The notes: generated from the sequence alone by a model not told the origin. 35,072 nucleotides of DNA from an uncultured Prevotellaceae bacterium (GCA_900319235.1 ONNR01000008.1:101902-136973); one strand, 5' to 3'; counted from the first letter of the stretch, positions 24,451 through 32,102 are shown. Numbers and translations are program-made.

Positions 24451-25254
24451 TCACTTTGTTTCAAACGTATCATTTAGCATCATTGTGATACGTTTTTTAA
24501 TTGAACTTTGGTGCAAGCTGTTGGTAATTGATTGCAGTCGGCTACCAGCAGCTTTTTTTATGAGTAGTAATTGATAGGATTTCGCGTCAATGCCATAGTC
24601 AAGCACGGCTTCGTCAGCTTCGTACTCGTGGATGGTTTGCAGCTCGCGGCGCATAAGCCAGATGGCGGGATTGAACCATTGCAGAATGAGGGCCACTTCG
24701 GTGAGGATAAGGTCGAAGGTGTGATGGTTGTGGATGTGTCCGAGCTCGTGGCAGAGTATGGCAACGCCACTCTCCTCGATGTCCTTGCGACTGGCTACGA
24801 TGTAATGCATCCAGCTGAAGGGCGCAATCTGTTCTTCGTGAAGGCAGAGGATGGAGCCATCGTTGAGTGTTTGCCTCTCCCCTTTCCGCAACTGTTTGGC
24901 AAGGCTGAAGTACGAAATGAGGCTTCGCAGCGTGAATGCGACCACACCCAGGAGATAGAAGAGCATCAGAGCTCCGAGCAGGATGTGCGAAGTGGGAATC
25001 TGTGCTGCTTCGGCATCTTCGACCCCGGTTGCCATCATCAGCATCCCTTCGAGGGCTACGAGCCCTTCGCCCGTGCCCACGCCTTTGAACAGCGATTCTG
25101 CCAGGGGCAGCACAAAGCTGAGCAACAGCAAGCTCACCAGCGCCACGCGATTGAACCGATGGAACGTCTCGCGGCTCATCAGCAGCTTGTAGAACAGATA
25201 ATAGACGATCAGGAACATCGCCGTCTTGAGGATGTATGCAAAGAAGGTGCCCAT
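24451..25254 (-). CDS. Severed N-terminal half of M56-TonB (BlaR1-like) sensor: membrane metallopeptidase
   Basis: A 267-residue frame with three or four membrane segments (ILKTAMFLIVYYLFYKLLM, ALVSLLLLSFVLPLAESLF, ILLGALMLFYLLGVVAF, ALILQWFNPAIWL). It carries the M56 zinc site: HELGH at 169-173 and HEYEAD at 209-214. It reads normally to KKRITMML (residues 253-260), then seven element-encoded residues and a stop. In intact relatives the frame goes on to a membrane segment, plug-like and TonB domains, which here lie at 16702-17505. It follows the BlaI-like repressor by 11 bases. In BlaR1 and MecR1 the peptidase cleaves the repressor when a signal is sensed. The peptidase half may still work, without its TonB domain. 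Confidence 0.92.
   Translation of the reverse strand: MGTFFAYILKTAMFLIVYYLFYKLLMSRETFHRFNRVALVSLLLLSFVLPLAESLFKGVGTGEGLVALEGMLMMATGVEDAEAAQIPTSHILLGALMLFYLLGVVAFTLRSLISYFSLAKQLRKGERQTLNDGSILCLHEEQIAPFSWMHYIVASRKDIEESGVAILCHELGHIHNHHTFDLILTEVALILQWFNPAIWLMRRELQTIHEYEADEAVLDYGIDAKSYQLLLIKKAAGSRLQSITNSLHQSSIKKRITMMLNDTFETK
24464..24494. repeat. Right attachment site of the integrative element
   Basis: The element arm AACGTATCATTT (24464-24475) is followed by the core AGCATCA (24476-24482) and then chromosomal TTGTGATACGTT. AACGTATCA and TGATACGTT are also exact inverted repeats around the core. Joined to the left arm, the element circle would have two near-symmetric 12-bp arms around a 7-bp core. 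Confidence 0.8.
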
Positions 25255-25265
25255 AGGTTCATTAT

Positions 25266-25631
25266 TTATTGTTTTCCCTTTTCCACTTGTTCGATCAGTT
25301 CCTTGAGTTCCTCGACCGAGACCTTCTCTTCGTTGACCAGCGCGGAGATGGCATTGACGTACGAACCGCGGAAGTAGCGGCTGATGACCGATGTGAGGGT
25401 GCGCTTGTGGTATTGCTCGTCGCTCACCACAGCATAGTACTGGTAGGATGTGCCGATGCTCTTGTGGCTCACATACCCTTTCTCTTCGAGGGTGCGCACC
25501 ACTGTCGATAGCGTATTGATATGCGGTTTCGGATCGTCGTAGAAGGCGATCATTTCTTTGACGAACTGAGGTCCATGCTGCCAGAAGATGTTCATGGCCT
25601 CTTCTTCTTTTGCCGTGAGTTCTTGTTTCAT
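25266..25631 (-). CDS. BlaI/MecI/CopY-family transcriptional repressor
   Basis: A 121-residue winged-helix repressor. LTAKEEEAMNIFWQHGPQFV, then INTLSTVVRTLEEKGYVSHK, gives the family HTH (about 5-55), where TLSTVVRTLEEKGYV includes the recognition helix and wing. The C-terminal part (RTLTSVISRYFRGS ... VSVEELKELIEQVEKGKQ) is the helical dimerisation tail. It lies just upstream of the M56 gene (11-base gap), so they form the usual repressor-sensor operon. A palindromic operator is present at 25722-25738. The regulated genes beyond its own operon cannot be told. Confidence 0.92.
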   Translation of the reverse strand: MKQELTAKEEEAMNIFWQHGPQFVKEMIAFYDDPKPHINTLSTVVRTLEEKGYVSHKSIGTSYQYYAVVSDEQYHKRTLTSVISRYFRGSYVNAISALVNEEKVSVEELKELIEQVEKGKQ

Positions 25632-25645
25632 ATTGCTCGTTTGTT

Positions 25646-25716
25646 TTGTGCCGTTTGGCGAATCAACATTGTGCCGTTTGACAAATCAACAGTCATTTTG
25701 TTCTGTTTGACGATGC
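25646..25716. repeat. 23-bp tandem leader repeats before the repressor gene
   Basis: TTGTGCCGTTTG, then an AATCAACA part, occurs twice (25646-25668 and 25669-25691), with a third, partial copy, TTGTTCTGTTTGACG, from 25698. It lies between the operator and the repressor start at 25631, so in the 5' leader. Confidence 0.7.
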
Positions 25717-25721
25717 AAATG

Positions 25722-25738
25722 AACTAAATAATTTAGTT
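25722..25738. promoter_or_regulatory. Palindromic operator of the BlaI-like repressor
   Basis: AACTAAAT, a central A, then ATTTAGTT: a perfect 17-bp palindrome. A second, looser pair (AACTAA ... TAGTT) lies at about 25778-25793. Both are upstream of the repressor-sensor operon, so autoregulation is likely. Confidence 0.6.
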
Positions 25739-25833
25739 ACGAACGAATATTTTTAGTTAATAATTCGTTTTTCAACTAAAAAAAATAGTTAAATGTGTGT
25801 TTTGATAGCTTTAGTTGACAAATATAAAGTAAA

Positions 25834-25864
25834 AAACGGAGGAAACTTGGTGTTTCTTCCGTTT
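25834..25864 (-). terminator. Terminator of the second TonB half
   Basis: AAACGGAGGAAAC (25834-25846) pairs with GTTTCTTCCGTTT (25852-25864) with one mismatch, followed on the minus strand by a T-rich run. It ends the gene at 25869 and separates it from the repressor operon. Confidence 0.8.
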
Positions 25865-25868
25865 GAAT

Positions 25869-26477
25869 TCAATTTTTGAGCTTATAATTAAATGAGAAAC
25901 TGATGGGCAGGAGCATTTTCACCCTTATCGCCCTACCATCTTTCATGGCAGGCTTCCATTTCGGCATTATTTTTACTACGCGGATGGCTTCTTCGGTAAG
26001 TAAATGATGCGGAGAACGAACTTCTTCGATATTGGATAACGAGCCATCCTTTTCGACTATGAAAGAAAGAACGACCCTACCATTAAGACAGGTTTCTGCC
26101 AGTTCCTTGGGATACACAAGATTCTGACTGAGAAAAGTCACAAGCTCTTGGAGGCCACCGGGATATTCCGGCCATTGATTAACGTCTTCAGAAACTGGCT
26201 CATCACAAACGTTATCTTCTACTGTTTTATTGATTATTATTAGAAGCCTGGCATCTTTAATGCCGGATTTGACAATGGAGTGCTTGTCATTCACGATATT
26301 GACGGAATTACTGTATATATCAAGACTATCAATATTTTCCACTTTCTTGCAATCCACGATGTAAAGGACATCGTCTGGTACTTTCGTCTTTGAACATGCA
26401 ATTACGCAGTGTGCAGCTATAAGTAGTGCAAGCACATACTTGGCTCGAATCCACGGATATGTTTTCTTTTGTGTCAT
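25869..26477 (-). CDS. Free-standing TonB-like protein, paralogue of the severed C-terminal half
   Basis: A 202-residue protein starting MTQKKTYPWIRAKYVLALLI, which aligns with MLKKKSNPWARAKYLLAVPV of the severed half, so it begins at the same junction of the M56-TonB architecture. The hydrophobic segment ends in CVIACSKT, a possible lipobox. A shortened plug-like part (LYIVDCKKVENIDSLDI ... ARLLIIINK) and a complete TonB C-terminal domain follow (PEYPGGLQELVTFLSQNLVYP, GRVVLSFIVEKDGSLSNIEE, AIRVVKIMPKWKPAMKDGRA). No peptidase half accompanies it. It may energise outer-membrane receptors or be a relic of an earlier rearrangement at this locus. Confidence 0.85.
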   Translation of the reverse strand: MTQKKTYPWIRAKYVLALLIAAHCVIACSKTKVPDDVLYIVDCKKVENIDSLDIYSNSVNIVNDKHSIVKSGIKDARLLIIINKTVEDNVCDEPVSEDVNQWPEYPGGLQELVTFLSQNLVYPKELAETCLNGRVVLSFIVEKDGSLSNIEEVRSPHHLLTEEAIRVVKIMPKWKPAMKDGRAIRVKMLLPISFSFNYKLKN

Positions 26478-26560
26478 GGTGAAAATGCTATTTGGTGCGA
26501 TTTATATAATAAGATACTGTTCAAAACGAGAGATTATACTATTTTAGTTTTCGGAAACCC

Positions 26561-26609
26561 GTAATAACGTTATTTTCGGAATTACGAAAATTCGTTATAA
26601 CGTTATTAC
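26561..26609. repeat. Palindromic intergenic sequence
   Basis: GTAATAACGTTAT (26561-26573) and ATAACGTTATTAC (26597-26609) are exact inverted repeats around a TTTCG-rich loop. They lie in the 170-bp gap between the TlpA-like and TonB-like genes and share composition with the short repeats at 27729-27820 and 32646-32713. Confidence 0.7.
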
Positions 26610-26649
26610 GGAATACCGGTATTTCGAAAAATCAAGTGTTGAGATTTCG

Positions 26650-27681
26650 TTACTTCTTTGCAAGCGCCTTGTCGATGGCTTCCTTGATCTGGGTGCCACG
26701 AATGTCGCGAGCGAGGATGGTGCCATCGGGGGCGATGAGCATGATATGGGGGATGCCGTTGATGCCGTAAGCGTTGGTAGGAGAATCATCACCACGACCG
26801 CCGGCGAAGAGCACTGGCCACGTGATGGGGAGTTCGCCCATGGCCTTCTTCGTATCGTCGATGCCGTCTTCCCAAACTGCGATGCCCACGAAGTTCACCT
26901 TGTTCTTATACTCCTTGGCATACTTCGAAAGGTATTTGTTGATCTCGGCACGACAAGGACCGCACCACGATGCCCAGAAATCGACAATGACTGGCTTGCC
27001 CTTGGCGAGAACTTGGGAGAGCTTGAACTCCTTGCCTGTATTGGCATCTACACCCACGATGTCGATATAGGGTTTGCCTGCACCCGTTGCCTCCATCACC
27101 TTCTTGGACTCGAGAATATCCTGAAGAGTTGGATCTGCGGCATAGGAAGGATAAAGCTTCATAACGCTGTCGATTTCAGCCAATGGCTTCATCATAGCCA
27201 GAGCCTTGAAGATATCGAGACCCAGGGGATCGCCGGCATGCTCCACACCAGCTTCGTTGAGAACAGCCATAAAAACTTCATTCAGGCTATCCGCATTGGC
27301 ATTTTCGGCTTTGGAAGCTTTGTCGATAGCCAGCAGCTTGTCGTTGAGTTCCTTGTTGGCATCGTTAAGCGGTGTACCAGTAGGCAAACGATCTTCGAAG
27401 TTGAAGGAGATGACACCTGGCTCGAGGAAGACCTCGCCGTTGAGTTGGCGGCTGATGAAGATGCGTACAAGCTTTGGAACTTCGACATCACCCTTGAACG
27501 TAAAGGCGCCATTCTGAACGGTTTCAACGCTCAGAGTATCGCTGCCATCAATGAGATAAATGGTCTCGCCATCAGCACCCGTCACGATACCGTTGATGGT
27601 GTAGGCATTCGGATTGGACTTCTCGCCTGAGCAAGCAACGAGAGCCAGCGCAGCAACTGCTGCAAAGAAAATCTGTTTCAT
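26650..27681 (-). CDS. TlpA-like thioredoxin-fold lipoprotein (DUF4369 plus AhpC/TSA-type domain)
   Basis: A 343-residue protein with lipoprotein signal MKQIFFAAVAALALVACSGE (Cys at 17). The N-terminal part (about 28-120) is a DUF4369-like beta domain (YTINGIVTGADGETIYLIDG). A helical linker follows, then a thioredoxin-fold domain (about 205-343) with the active site WASWCGPCR and the cis-Pro region GIPHIMLIAPDG. This is the usual architecture of Bacteroidetes periplasmic thiol-disulfide proteins of the TlpA/ResA kind, which reduce or isomerise disulfides in exported proteins. It is monocistronic. Confidence 0.92.
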   Translation of the reverse strand: MKQIFFAAVAALALVACSGEKSNPNAYTINGIVTGADGETIYLIDGSDTLSVETVQNGAFTFKGDVEVPKLVRIFISRQLNGEVFLEPGVISFNFEDRLPTGTPLNDANKELNDKLLAIDKASKAENANADSLNEVFMAVLNEAGVEHAGDPLGLDIFKALAMMKPLAEIDSVMKLYPSYAADPTLQDILESKKVMEATGAGKPYIDIVGVDANTGKEFKLSQVLAKGKPVIVDFWASWCGPCRAEINKYLSKYAKEYKNKVNFVGIAVWEDGIDDTKKAMGELPITWPVLFAGGRGDDSPTNAYGINGIPHIMLIAPDGTILARDIRGTQIKEAIDKALAKK

Positions 27682-27728
27682 TTGATTTGGGTTTATAAAT
27701 TTTTATTTGGGTTTAATTTATTTCGAGT

Positions 27729-27820
27729 TTCGGGATTTCGGGATTTCGGGATTTCGGTATTCCGTAATTCCGTAATTCCGGTATTCCGGTATAACGGTAT
27801 TCCGACATTCCGTTATTTCG
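27729..27820. repeat. 8-bp period short tandem repeats
   Basis: Units of eight bases: TTCGGGAT (three times), TTCGGTAT, TCCGTAAT (twice), TCCGGTAT (twice), AACGGTAT, TCCGACAT and TCCGTTAT. They fill the gap between the ABC operon and the TlpA-like gene and do not look coding. Confidence 0.85.
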
Positions 27821-27876
27821 TCAAGACCTATTTAAAACGCGCAAAGAGCGCTTTTATTGTGTAAACTAAAAGAAAA

Positions 27877-28839
27877 TCAGGATTTTCGATTGCTATATCG
27901 ATCCATAATTACCGCAAGGAGGATGACGAGGCCCTTGATGACCTGCTGCCAGAAGGGCGAGACATTGAGCAGGACGAGGCCATTGTTGAGCACACCGATG
28001 ATGAGCGCACCCACGACTGTTCCCCAGATGGAACCCTTGCCACCACTCAAGGAAGCGCCACCAATCACCACCGCTGCGATGGCATCGAGTTCATACCCTG
28101 TGCCGGCATTAGGCTGTGCCGAATCGAGACGAGCCGTGACTAGCAGACCTGCCTCCGCCGATAGGATACCTGCCAATGTATAAACCAACAGGATGACCTT
28201 GCCCGTGCGAATACCGCTCAACAGACTTGCCTTCTCGTTGCCACCAATGGCATAGATATAGCGGCCAGTGCGTGTTTTGGCCATGAAGAATGCGAAGAAG
28301 AGGATGATCGCGAACGCTATCCAAACAGGCATCGGCACACCTAAGAACCACCCCGTTCCCATCACTTCGAAACCATGTCCCAACTTCGTGATAGGAAAGC
28401 CTCCGGTGTAGAGTAAGGTAAGACCTCGAGCAATCGTCATCGTGCCGAGCGTAGCTACGAAAGCAGGAACCTTGAAATGTGTCACCAGGCAGCCATTGAA
28501 TCCTCCCAACAAGGCGCCCAACAGAAGAGCGGCAAAGCATCCTCCCCAGAAAGTGAAGCCCACGAAGGTATCTATGCCAGTCAGTTCAAGTCCATCGCGT
28601 GTAAGTCCGGCAGCTATGGCACCCGTCAGAGCAAGCACCGAACCTACCGAAAGGTCGATACCTCCCGTCAGGATGACAAGTGTCATACCCACCGAGATGC
28701 AGAGGTTGACAGAGGTTTGTCGCAGCACATTGAACAGATTGTCCGAGGTGGCGAAGTTCTCCGATAGGAAAGTCATAGCCAGGCACATCAGCAACAGGGC
28801 GATGAGCGGCTTGACAACGGGTTGTTTGAGGATAGACAT
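27877..28839 (-). CDS. rbsC: Ribose-type sugar ABC transporter permease
   Basis: A 320-residue inner-membrane permease of the RbsC/AraH family. It has about ten hydrophobic segments and the family signature around SVNLCISVGMTLVILTGGID, LSVGSVLALTGAIAAGL and AIAAVVIGGASLSGGKGSIW. It is the last gene of the operon, 29 bases after the ATPase gene. It works with the ATPase at 28869-30383 and the binding lipoprotein at 31008-31979 to import a sugar. The substrate cannot be read from the sequence; ribose, another pentose or autoinducer-2-like molecules are possible. The gene symbol is by family likeness. Confidence 0.88.
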   Translation of the reverse strand: MSILKQPVVKPLIALLLMCLAMTFLSENFATSDNLFNVLRQTSVNLCISVGMTLVILTGGIDLSVGSVLALTGAIAAGLTRDGLELTGIDTFVGFTFWGGCFAALLLGALLGGFNGCLVTHFKVPAFVATLGTMTIARGLTLLYTGGFPITKLGHGFEVMGTGWFLGVPMPVWIAFAIILFFAFFMAKTRTGRYIYAIGGNEKASLLSGIRTGKVILLVYTLAGILSAEAGLLVTARLDSAQPNAGTGYELDAIAAVVIGGASLSGGKGSIWGTVVGALIIGVLNNGLVLLNVSPFWQQVIKGLVILLAVIMDRYSNRKS

Positions 28840-28868
28840 ATATTTTGGTTCTGAAAGGTTCGAAGGGT

Positions 28869-30383
28869 TTACTCTCTCGGCAAAGCATCTTTAAGGATGG
28901 AGGCTTCGGAGAATTGATCGCGACTGAATTCCGCACCTATTTCTCCTTCGCGCAGGGTGATGATACGATCGGAGACTGCCATGATTTCGGGAAGTTCCGA
29001 CGAGACCACGATGAGCGCCATCCCCTGCCCTGCCAGTTCGTCCATAAGTTTGTAGATCTCGTTCTTGGCAAGGATGTCGATACCGCGCGTTGGCTCGTCG
29101 AGGAAGAGAACCTTAGGTCCTGTCAGCAGCCATTTTGCCAGCACAATCTTCTGCTGGTTGCCGCCGCTGAGTTGTCCTGCCAATTGTTCGAGCGAATAGG
29201 ACTTGATGCCTAAGCGCTGACGAAAGTTTTCGGCTACCTTATCTTCCTTTCGCTTATCCAAAAGTCCGATAGTAAGGCATTCTGCCAACGATGCCAGCGT
29301 AGTGTTTTGACCGACATTCATCCCAAGCACAAGTCCGGCAATCTTTCGGTCTTCGGGAATCAAGGCCATTCCACAGTGGACAGCATCTTCGGGATGCCGA
29401 ATCGTAACCTTCGAGCCACACATCCATACTTCGCCTGTTGTGTCATGGGGAAAGAGGCCGAAAAGAGTTTCGAAGAGTTCGGTTCTGCCAGCCCCCATCA
29501 AGCCATATATGCCCAGCACCTCCCCTGCTCGAACGTGCAGATTGATGTTGGTCAAGATGTTCTTGTCGGGATGGATGGCATCCTTGAGACAAATATTTCG
29601 TGTTTCGAGCACGATGTCGCCATATTTGTGGGGCTGCTTGACGAAGAAGTCCTTCTTGTCTCGTCCTACCATCATGCTTACAATCTCGTCGATTGATGTT
29701 TCGGACATCGGTATCTCCTTGATGAACCTTCCGTCACGCAAGATGGTGACATAGTCGGCCAACTGCTTGATTTCGTCCATCTTGTGCGAGATGTAAACGA
29801 TGCCCACCCCTTGACTCTTCAATTCGCGGATAAGATCAAATAGCAGGATGGTCTCGCCTTCGGAGAGCGACGAGGTAGGTTCGTCCATAATAAGCACCTT
29901 GGCTTTAAGTGACAATGCCTTGGCAATCTCCACGATTTGCTGTTGGCCCACTCGAAGGTCAACCATCGGAGTATGTGTATCGACCTCACAATGCAGGCGT
30001 TGGAGAAGTTCTTTTGCTTCACGATACATCCTTCGTTTATCGATAAGCCCGAAGACATTGAGCGGCTCTCGCCCAAGGAACATATTCTCGGCAACGTTGA
30101 GGTATGGAATCACATTCAGCTCCTGATGGATGATGGCAATGCCTTTTTGCTGTGCATCGGTGACCGACTGGAAATGTTGCACCTCGCCTTCGACCAGCAC
30201 TTCGCCCTCATAGTCGGGATAGACACCCGAAAGGATGTTCATCAAGGTGGATTTGCCTGCACCATTCTCCCCTACCAACGCATTGACCTGCCCCGACACG
30301 ACGCGAAGATTCACGCGGTCGAGGGCCAGAACGCCGGGGAAGCGCTTGGTGATGTTGCGGGCTTCGAGGTAGGGCTGATTCAT
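28869..30383 (-). CDS. rbsA: Ribose-type sugar ABC transporter ATPase with two nucleotide-binding domains
   Basis: A 504-residue duplicated ATPase of the RbsA/MglA/XylG family. The first half has Walker A GENGAGKST near residue 40, a signature-like LRVGQQQIVEIAKAL and Walker B VLIMDEPTSSLS. The second half has the degenerate Walker A GLMGAGRTEL, the signature LSGGNQQKIVLAKWL and Walker B VLFLDEPTRGID. The degenerate second Walker A is normal for the family. Its start overlaps the end of the preceding DUF2291 gene by four bases, which indicates translational coupling. Length and order match the family. Confidence 0.93.
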   Translation of the reverse strand: MNQPYLEARNITKRFPGVLALDRVNLRVVSGQVNALVGENGAGKSTLMNILSGVYPDYEGEVLVEGEVQHFQSVTDAQQKGIAIIHQELNVIPYLNVAENMFLGREPLNVFGLIDKRRMYREAKELLQRLHCEVDTHTPMVDLRVGQQQIVEIAKALSLKAKVLIMDEPTSSLSEGETILLFDLIRELKSQGVGIVYISHKMDEIKQLADYVTILRDGRFIKEIPMSETSIDEIVSMMVGRDKKDFFVKQPHKYGDIVLETRNICLKDAIHPDKNILTNINLHVRAGEVLGIYGLMGAGRTELFETLFGLFPHDTTGEVWMCGSKVTIRHPEDAVHCGMALIPEDRKIAGLVLGMNVGQNTTLASLAECLTIGLLDKRKEDKVAENFRQRLGIKSYSLEQLAGQLSGGNQQKIVLAKWLLTGPKVLFLDEPTRGIDILAKNEIYKLMDELAGQGMALIVVSSELPEIMAVSDRIITLREGEIGAEFSRDQFSEASILKDALPRE

Positions 30384-30997
30384 TGCAGTTCGAAGATATA
30401 GGGATAAAGCGTCAAGTGTTCGACTGTCTTGGCATCGGGTTTGACCTCAATGGATCCACAGAAATGAAATTTCGTGTAATCGGCAGCGTGCTGAGCCTTG
30501 TCGCCGATGACCTGCTCCTTGATGCGCTGGTTCATACATGCTGAGACAGCATTGAAGTCCATCGTATTCTGGAAGTTATCGATGTTGAACCATCCGCAGG
30601 CATCGCGGGCAGTGTTGCCGAAAATATATTTTGCCGGAACCTTAAAATCGATGCCATTCATCTTGAAGTGGAACTCGTTGTCGGAAAAACTAACGTTTTC
30701 GGCATCGCCCTTGAGCACATAACATACGTTCGAACCAATACCCAGGATATGGCCCGATTTTTCGCGAAGGGTTTGAGCATCAGTCTGTAATGCATTGACA
30801 AAGGATGCTACATCGAGAGCGTTGGCTTCGAGATCCTGCAATCCTGAGCTCCAATAATGTTCGACAAGTTGCTCAGGTTTATATTGTTTCAAAGCTTCGC
30901 GTTCCTTGCGGACACTCAACGGCTCGGTATAGAACGAGAACCAAAGAGCCACAAAGAACAAAGCGGCGAAGATGACGTATTTGATTACCTTTTTCAT
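30380..30997 (-). CDS. DUF2291-like membrane-anchored protein of the sugar transporter operon
   Basis: A 205-residue protein from the ATG at 30997 (MKKVIKYVIFAALFFVALWF). A start 19 codons upstream would overlap the previous gene, so the internal ATG is preferred. It has one N-terminal membrane anchor, then a soluble domain with YKPEQLVEHYWSSGLQDLE, FGNTARDACGWFNIDNF and MDFNAVSACMNQRIKEQV. Proteins of this kind accompany ribose-type ABC transporters in other bacteria and are thought to assist the periplasmic side. It lies between the binding lipoprotein and the ATPase gene and overlaps the latter by four bases. Confidence 0.8.
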   Translation of the reverse strand: MKKVIKYVIFAALFFVALWFSFYTEPLSVRKEREALKQYKPEQLVEHYWSSGLQDLEANALDVASFVNALQTDAQTLREKSGHILGIGSNVCYVLKGDAENVSFSDNEFHFKMNGIDFKVPAKYIFGNTARDACGWFNIDNFQNTMDFNAVSACMNQRIKEQVIGDKAQHAADYTKFHFCGSIEVKPDAKTVEHLTLYPYIFELQ

Positions 30998-31007
30998 AGC
31001 ATTGCGT

Positions 31008-31979
31008 TTAATCCAGACGACCGAAATGTCCGTAATGTGAGACATTTGTTCCATTCACGAGTTCGACGGCAACAGGCAGTTTCTTGGGAAGATTGCGTTC
31101 GCCTTTCAGCCATCGGTCTGCCAGTTCTGCCGCTGTTGTGGCCATCGTCTTGGGAAACTGCATGCCTGTGGCTTCAACCTTTCCTTCACGAATCGCATTG
31201 ACGCAATCCTCGGCACCATCGAACCCGAATACCTTGATATGGTTTTCCTTGCCTGCACCCAATACTGCTTGGTAGGCACCCATAGCCATCGCATCGTTGC
31301 CACAGAAGACGGCGTCGATGTTCGGATTGGCCTGCATCATTGACTCCATCACCTCCATAGCCTTGTTCTGATCGAAGTCGGCCGTCTGTTGCGAAAGCAT
31401 ATGGAGATCCTCGTAACAATCGACCACCGAATGGAATCCTCGACTGCGTGCCCATGTATTGTTATCGCCAACAATGCCGAGAATCTCGACATAATTGCCG
31501 CGGCCATTCATTACCTCGACGAAGTATTGTCCCAATTGGATGCAACCGGAATAGTTGTCGGATAAGATCTGTGTAACGCAGGCGCCTGGTTCATTGATCT
31601 CGCGATCCATGCAGAACACACCCACTCCAGCACGAGCTGCTGCCTTGGCATTGACTGCACTTCCGTCGGCATCTGTCGGATTGAAAAGCACAGCCTTGTA
31701 ACCCGAAGATAGAAGGTTGTCGAAATGTTCCTGTTCCTTCGATGGGTTGTTTTGCGAATCAAAGAGCACGGCTTCGTAGCCAAGTTCCTCAGCACGTTTT
31801 ACGGCAGATTCGCCCAGCACGACAAACCACGGGTTGTTGAGCGTGGATATAACTACGGCTATCTTGCCCTTCTCATTCCTTGCCTTGTCGGAACAAGCGG
31901 TGAAGCCAGGGAGAAGCATCGAGAGCAAACCTATTAGAACGACTTGACGCAAACACTTTTTCATTGACATTTCAAACAT
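31008..31979 (-). CDS. rbsB: Ribose-type substrate-binding lipoprotein
   Basis: A 323-residue periplasmic binding protein of the RbsB family (type 1 fold). It has a lipoprotein signal with a TACSDK-type lipobox (Cys near 29), so it is membrane-anchored, unlike the soluble Gram-negative RbsB. Family motifs are ISTLNNPWFVVLGESAVKRA, VLFNPTDADG, GVFCMDREIN, IDAVFCGNDAMAMGAYQAV and KVFGFDGAEDCVNAIREGK. It is the first gene of the operon and has a good promoter at 32002-32033. ATGs at 31979, 31970 and 31964 are all possible starts; the first is used. Confidence 0.9.
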   Translation of the reverse strand: MFEMSMKKCLRQVVLIGLLSMLLPGFTACSDKARNEKGKIAVVISTLNNPWFVVLGESAVKRAEELGYEAVLFDSQNNPSKEQEHFDNLLSSGYKAVLFNPTDADGSAVNAKAAARAGVGVFCMDREINEPGACVTQILSDNYSGCIQLGQYFVEVMNGRGNYVEILGIVGDNNTWARSRGFHSVVDCYEDLHMLSQQTADFDQNKAMEVMESMMQANPNIDAVFCGNDAMAMGAYQAVLGAGKENHIKVFGFDGAEDCVNAIREGKVEATGMQFPKTMATTAAELADRWLKGERNLPKKLPVAVELVNGTNVSHYGHFGRLD

Positions 31980-32001
31980 TTAAGTGTGTTTATTTTCGCG
32001 A

Positions 32002-32033
32002 CAAAGATATAGCAAATTCCTTTTATTTCCAAA
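32002..32033 (-). promoter_or_regulatory. Promoter of the sugar ABC operon
   Basis: On the minus strand TTTG (32033-32030), 20 bases, then TATCTTTG (32009-32002), 22 bases before the first ATG. Confidence 0.7.
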
Positions 32034-32094
32034 TTATTTCGTCTAAAAGATTAAATATTTGAACTTAAATGGGATGAATTTCATTTTAATTCCT

Positions 32095-32102
32095 TATCTT
32101 TG
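32095..32102 (+). promoter_or_regulatory. -7 box of the ProX-like gene
   Basis: TATCTTTG, 16 bases before the ATG at 32119, with no good -33 box in sight. It lies within the longer open frame and fixes the start at 32119. Confidence 0.6.

Larger units (their letters stand above)
17508..24482 (-). mobile_element. 7-kb tyrosine-recombinase integrative element inserted in the M56-TonB gene
   Basis: The element lies between two copies of AGCATCA, one at 17501-17507 and one at 24476-24482, and splits a gene in two. All its recognisable genes run on the minus strand: integrase (22690-24258), small proteins, two HTH proteins, a possible terminase-small-subunit-like protein and a possible ADP-ribosyltransferase-fold protein. 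Its sequence differs from the flanks in codon choice and in having more AT-rich gaps. No relaxase, capsid, portal or type IV secretion gene is seen. It could be a phage satellite, a cryptic mobilisable island or a toxin-carrying integron-like cassette; the first is weakly favoured. Exact ends depend on where within the core the strands are exchanged. Confidence 0.88.
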
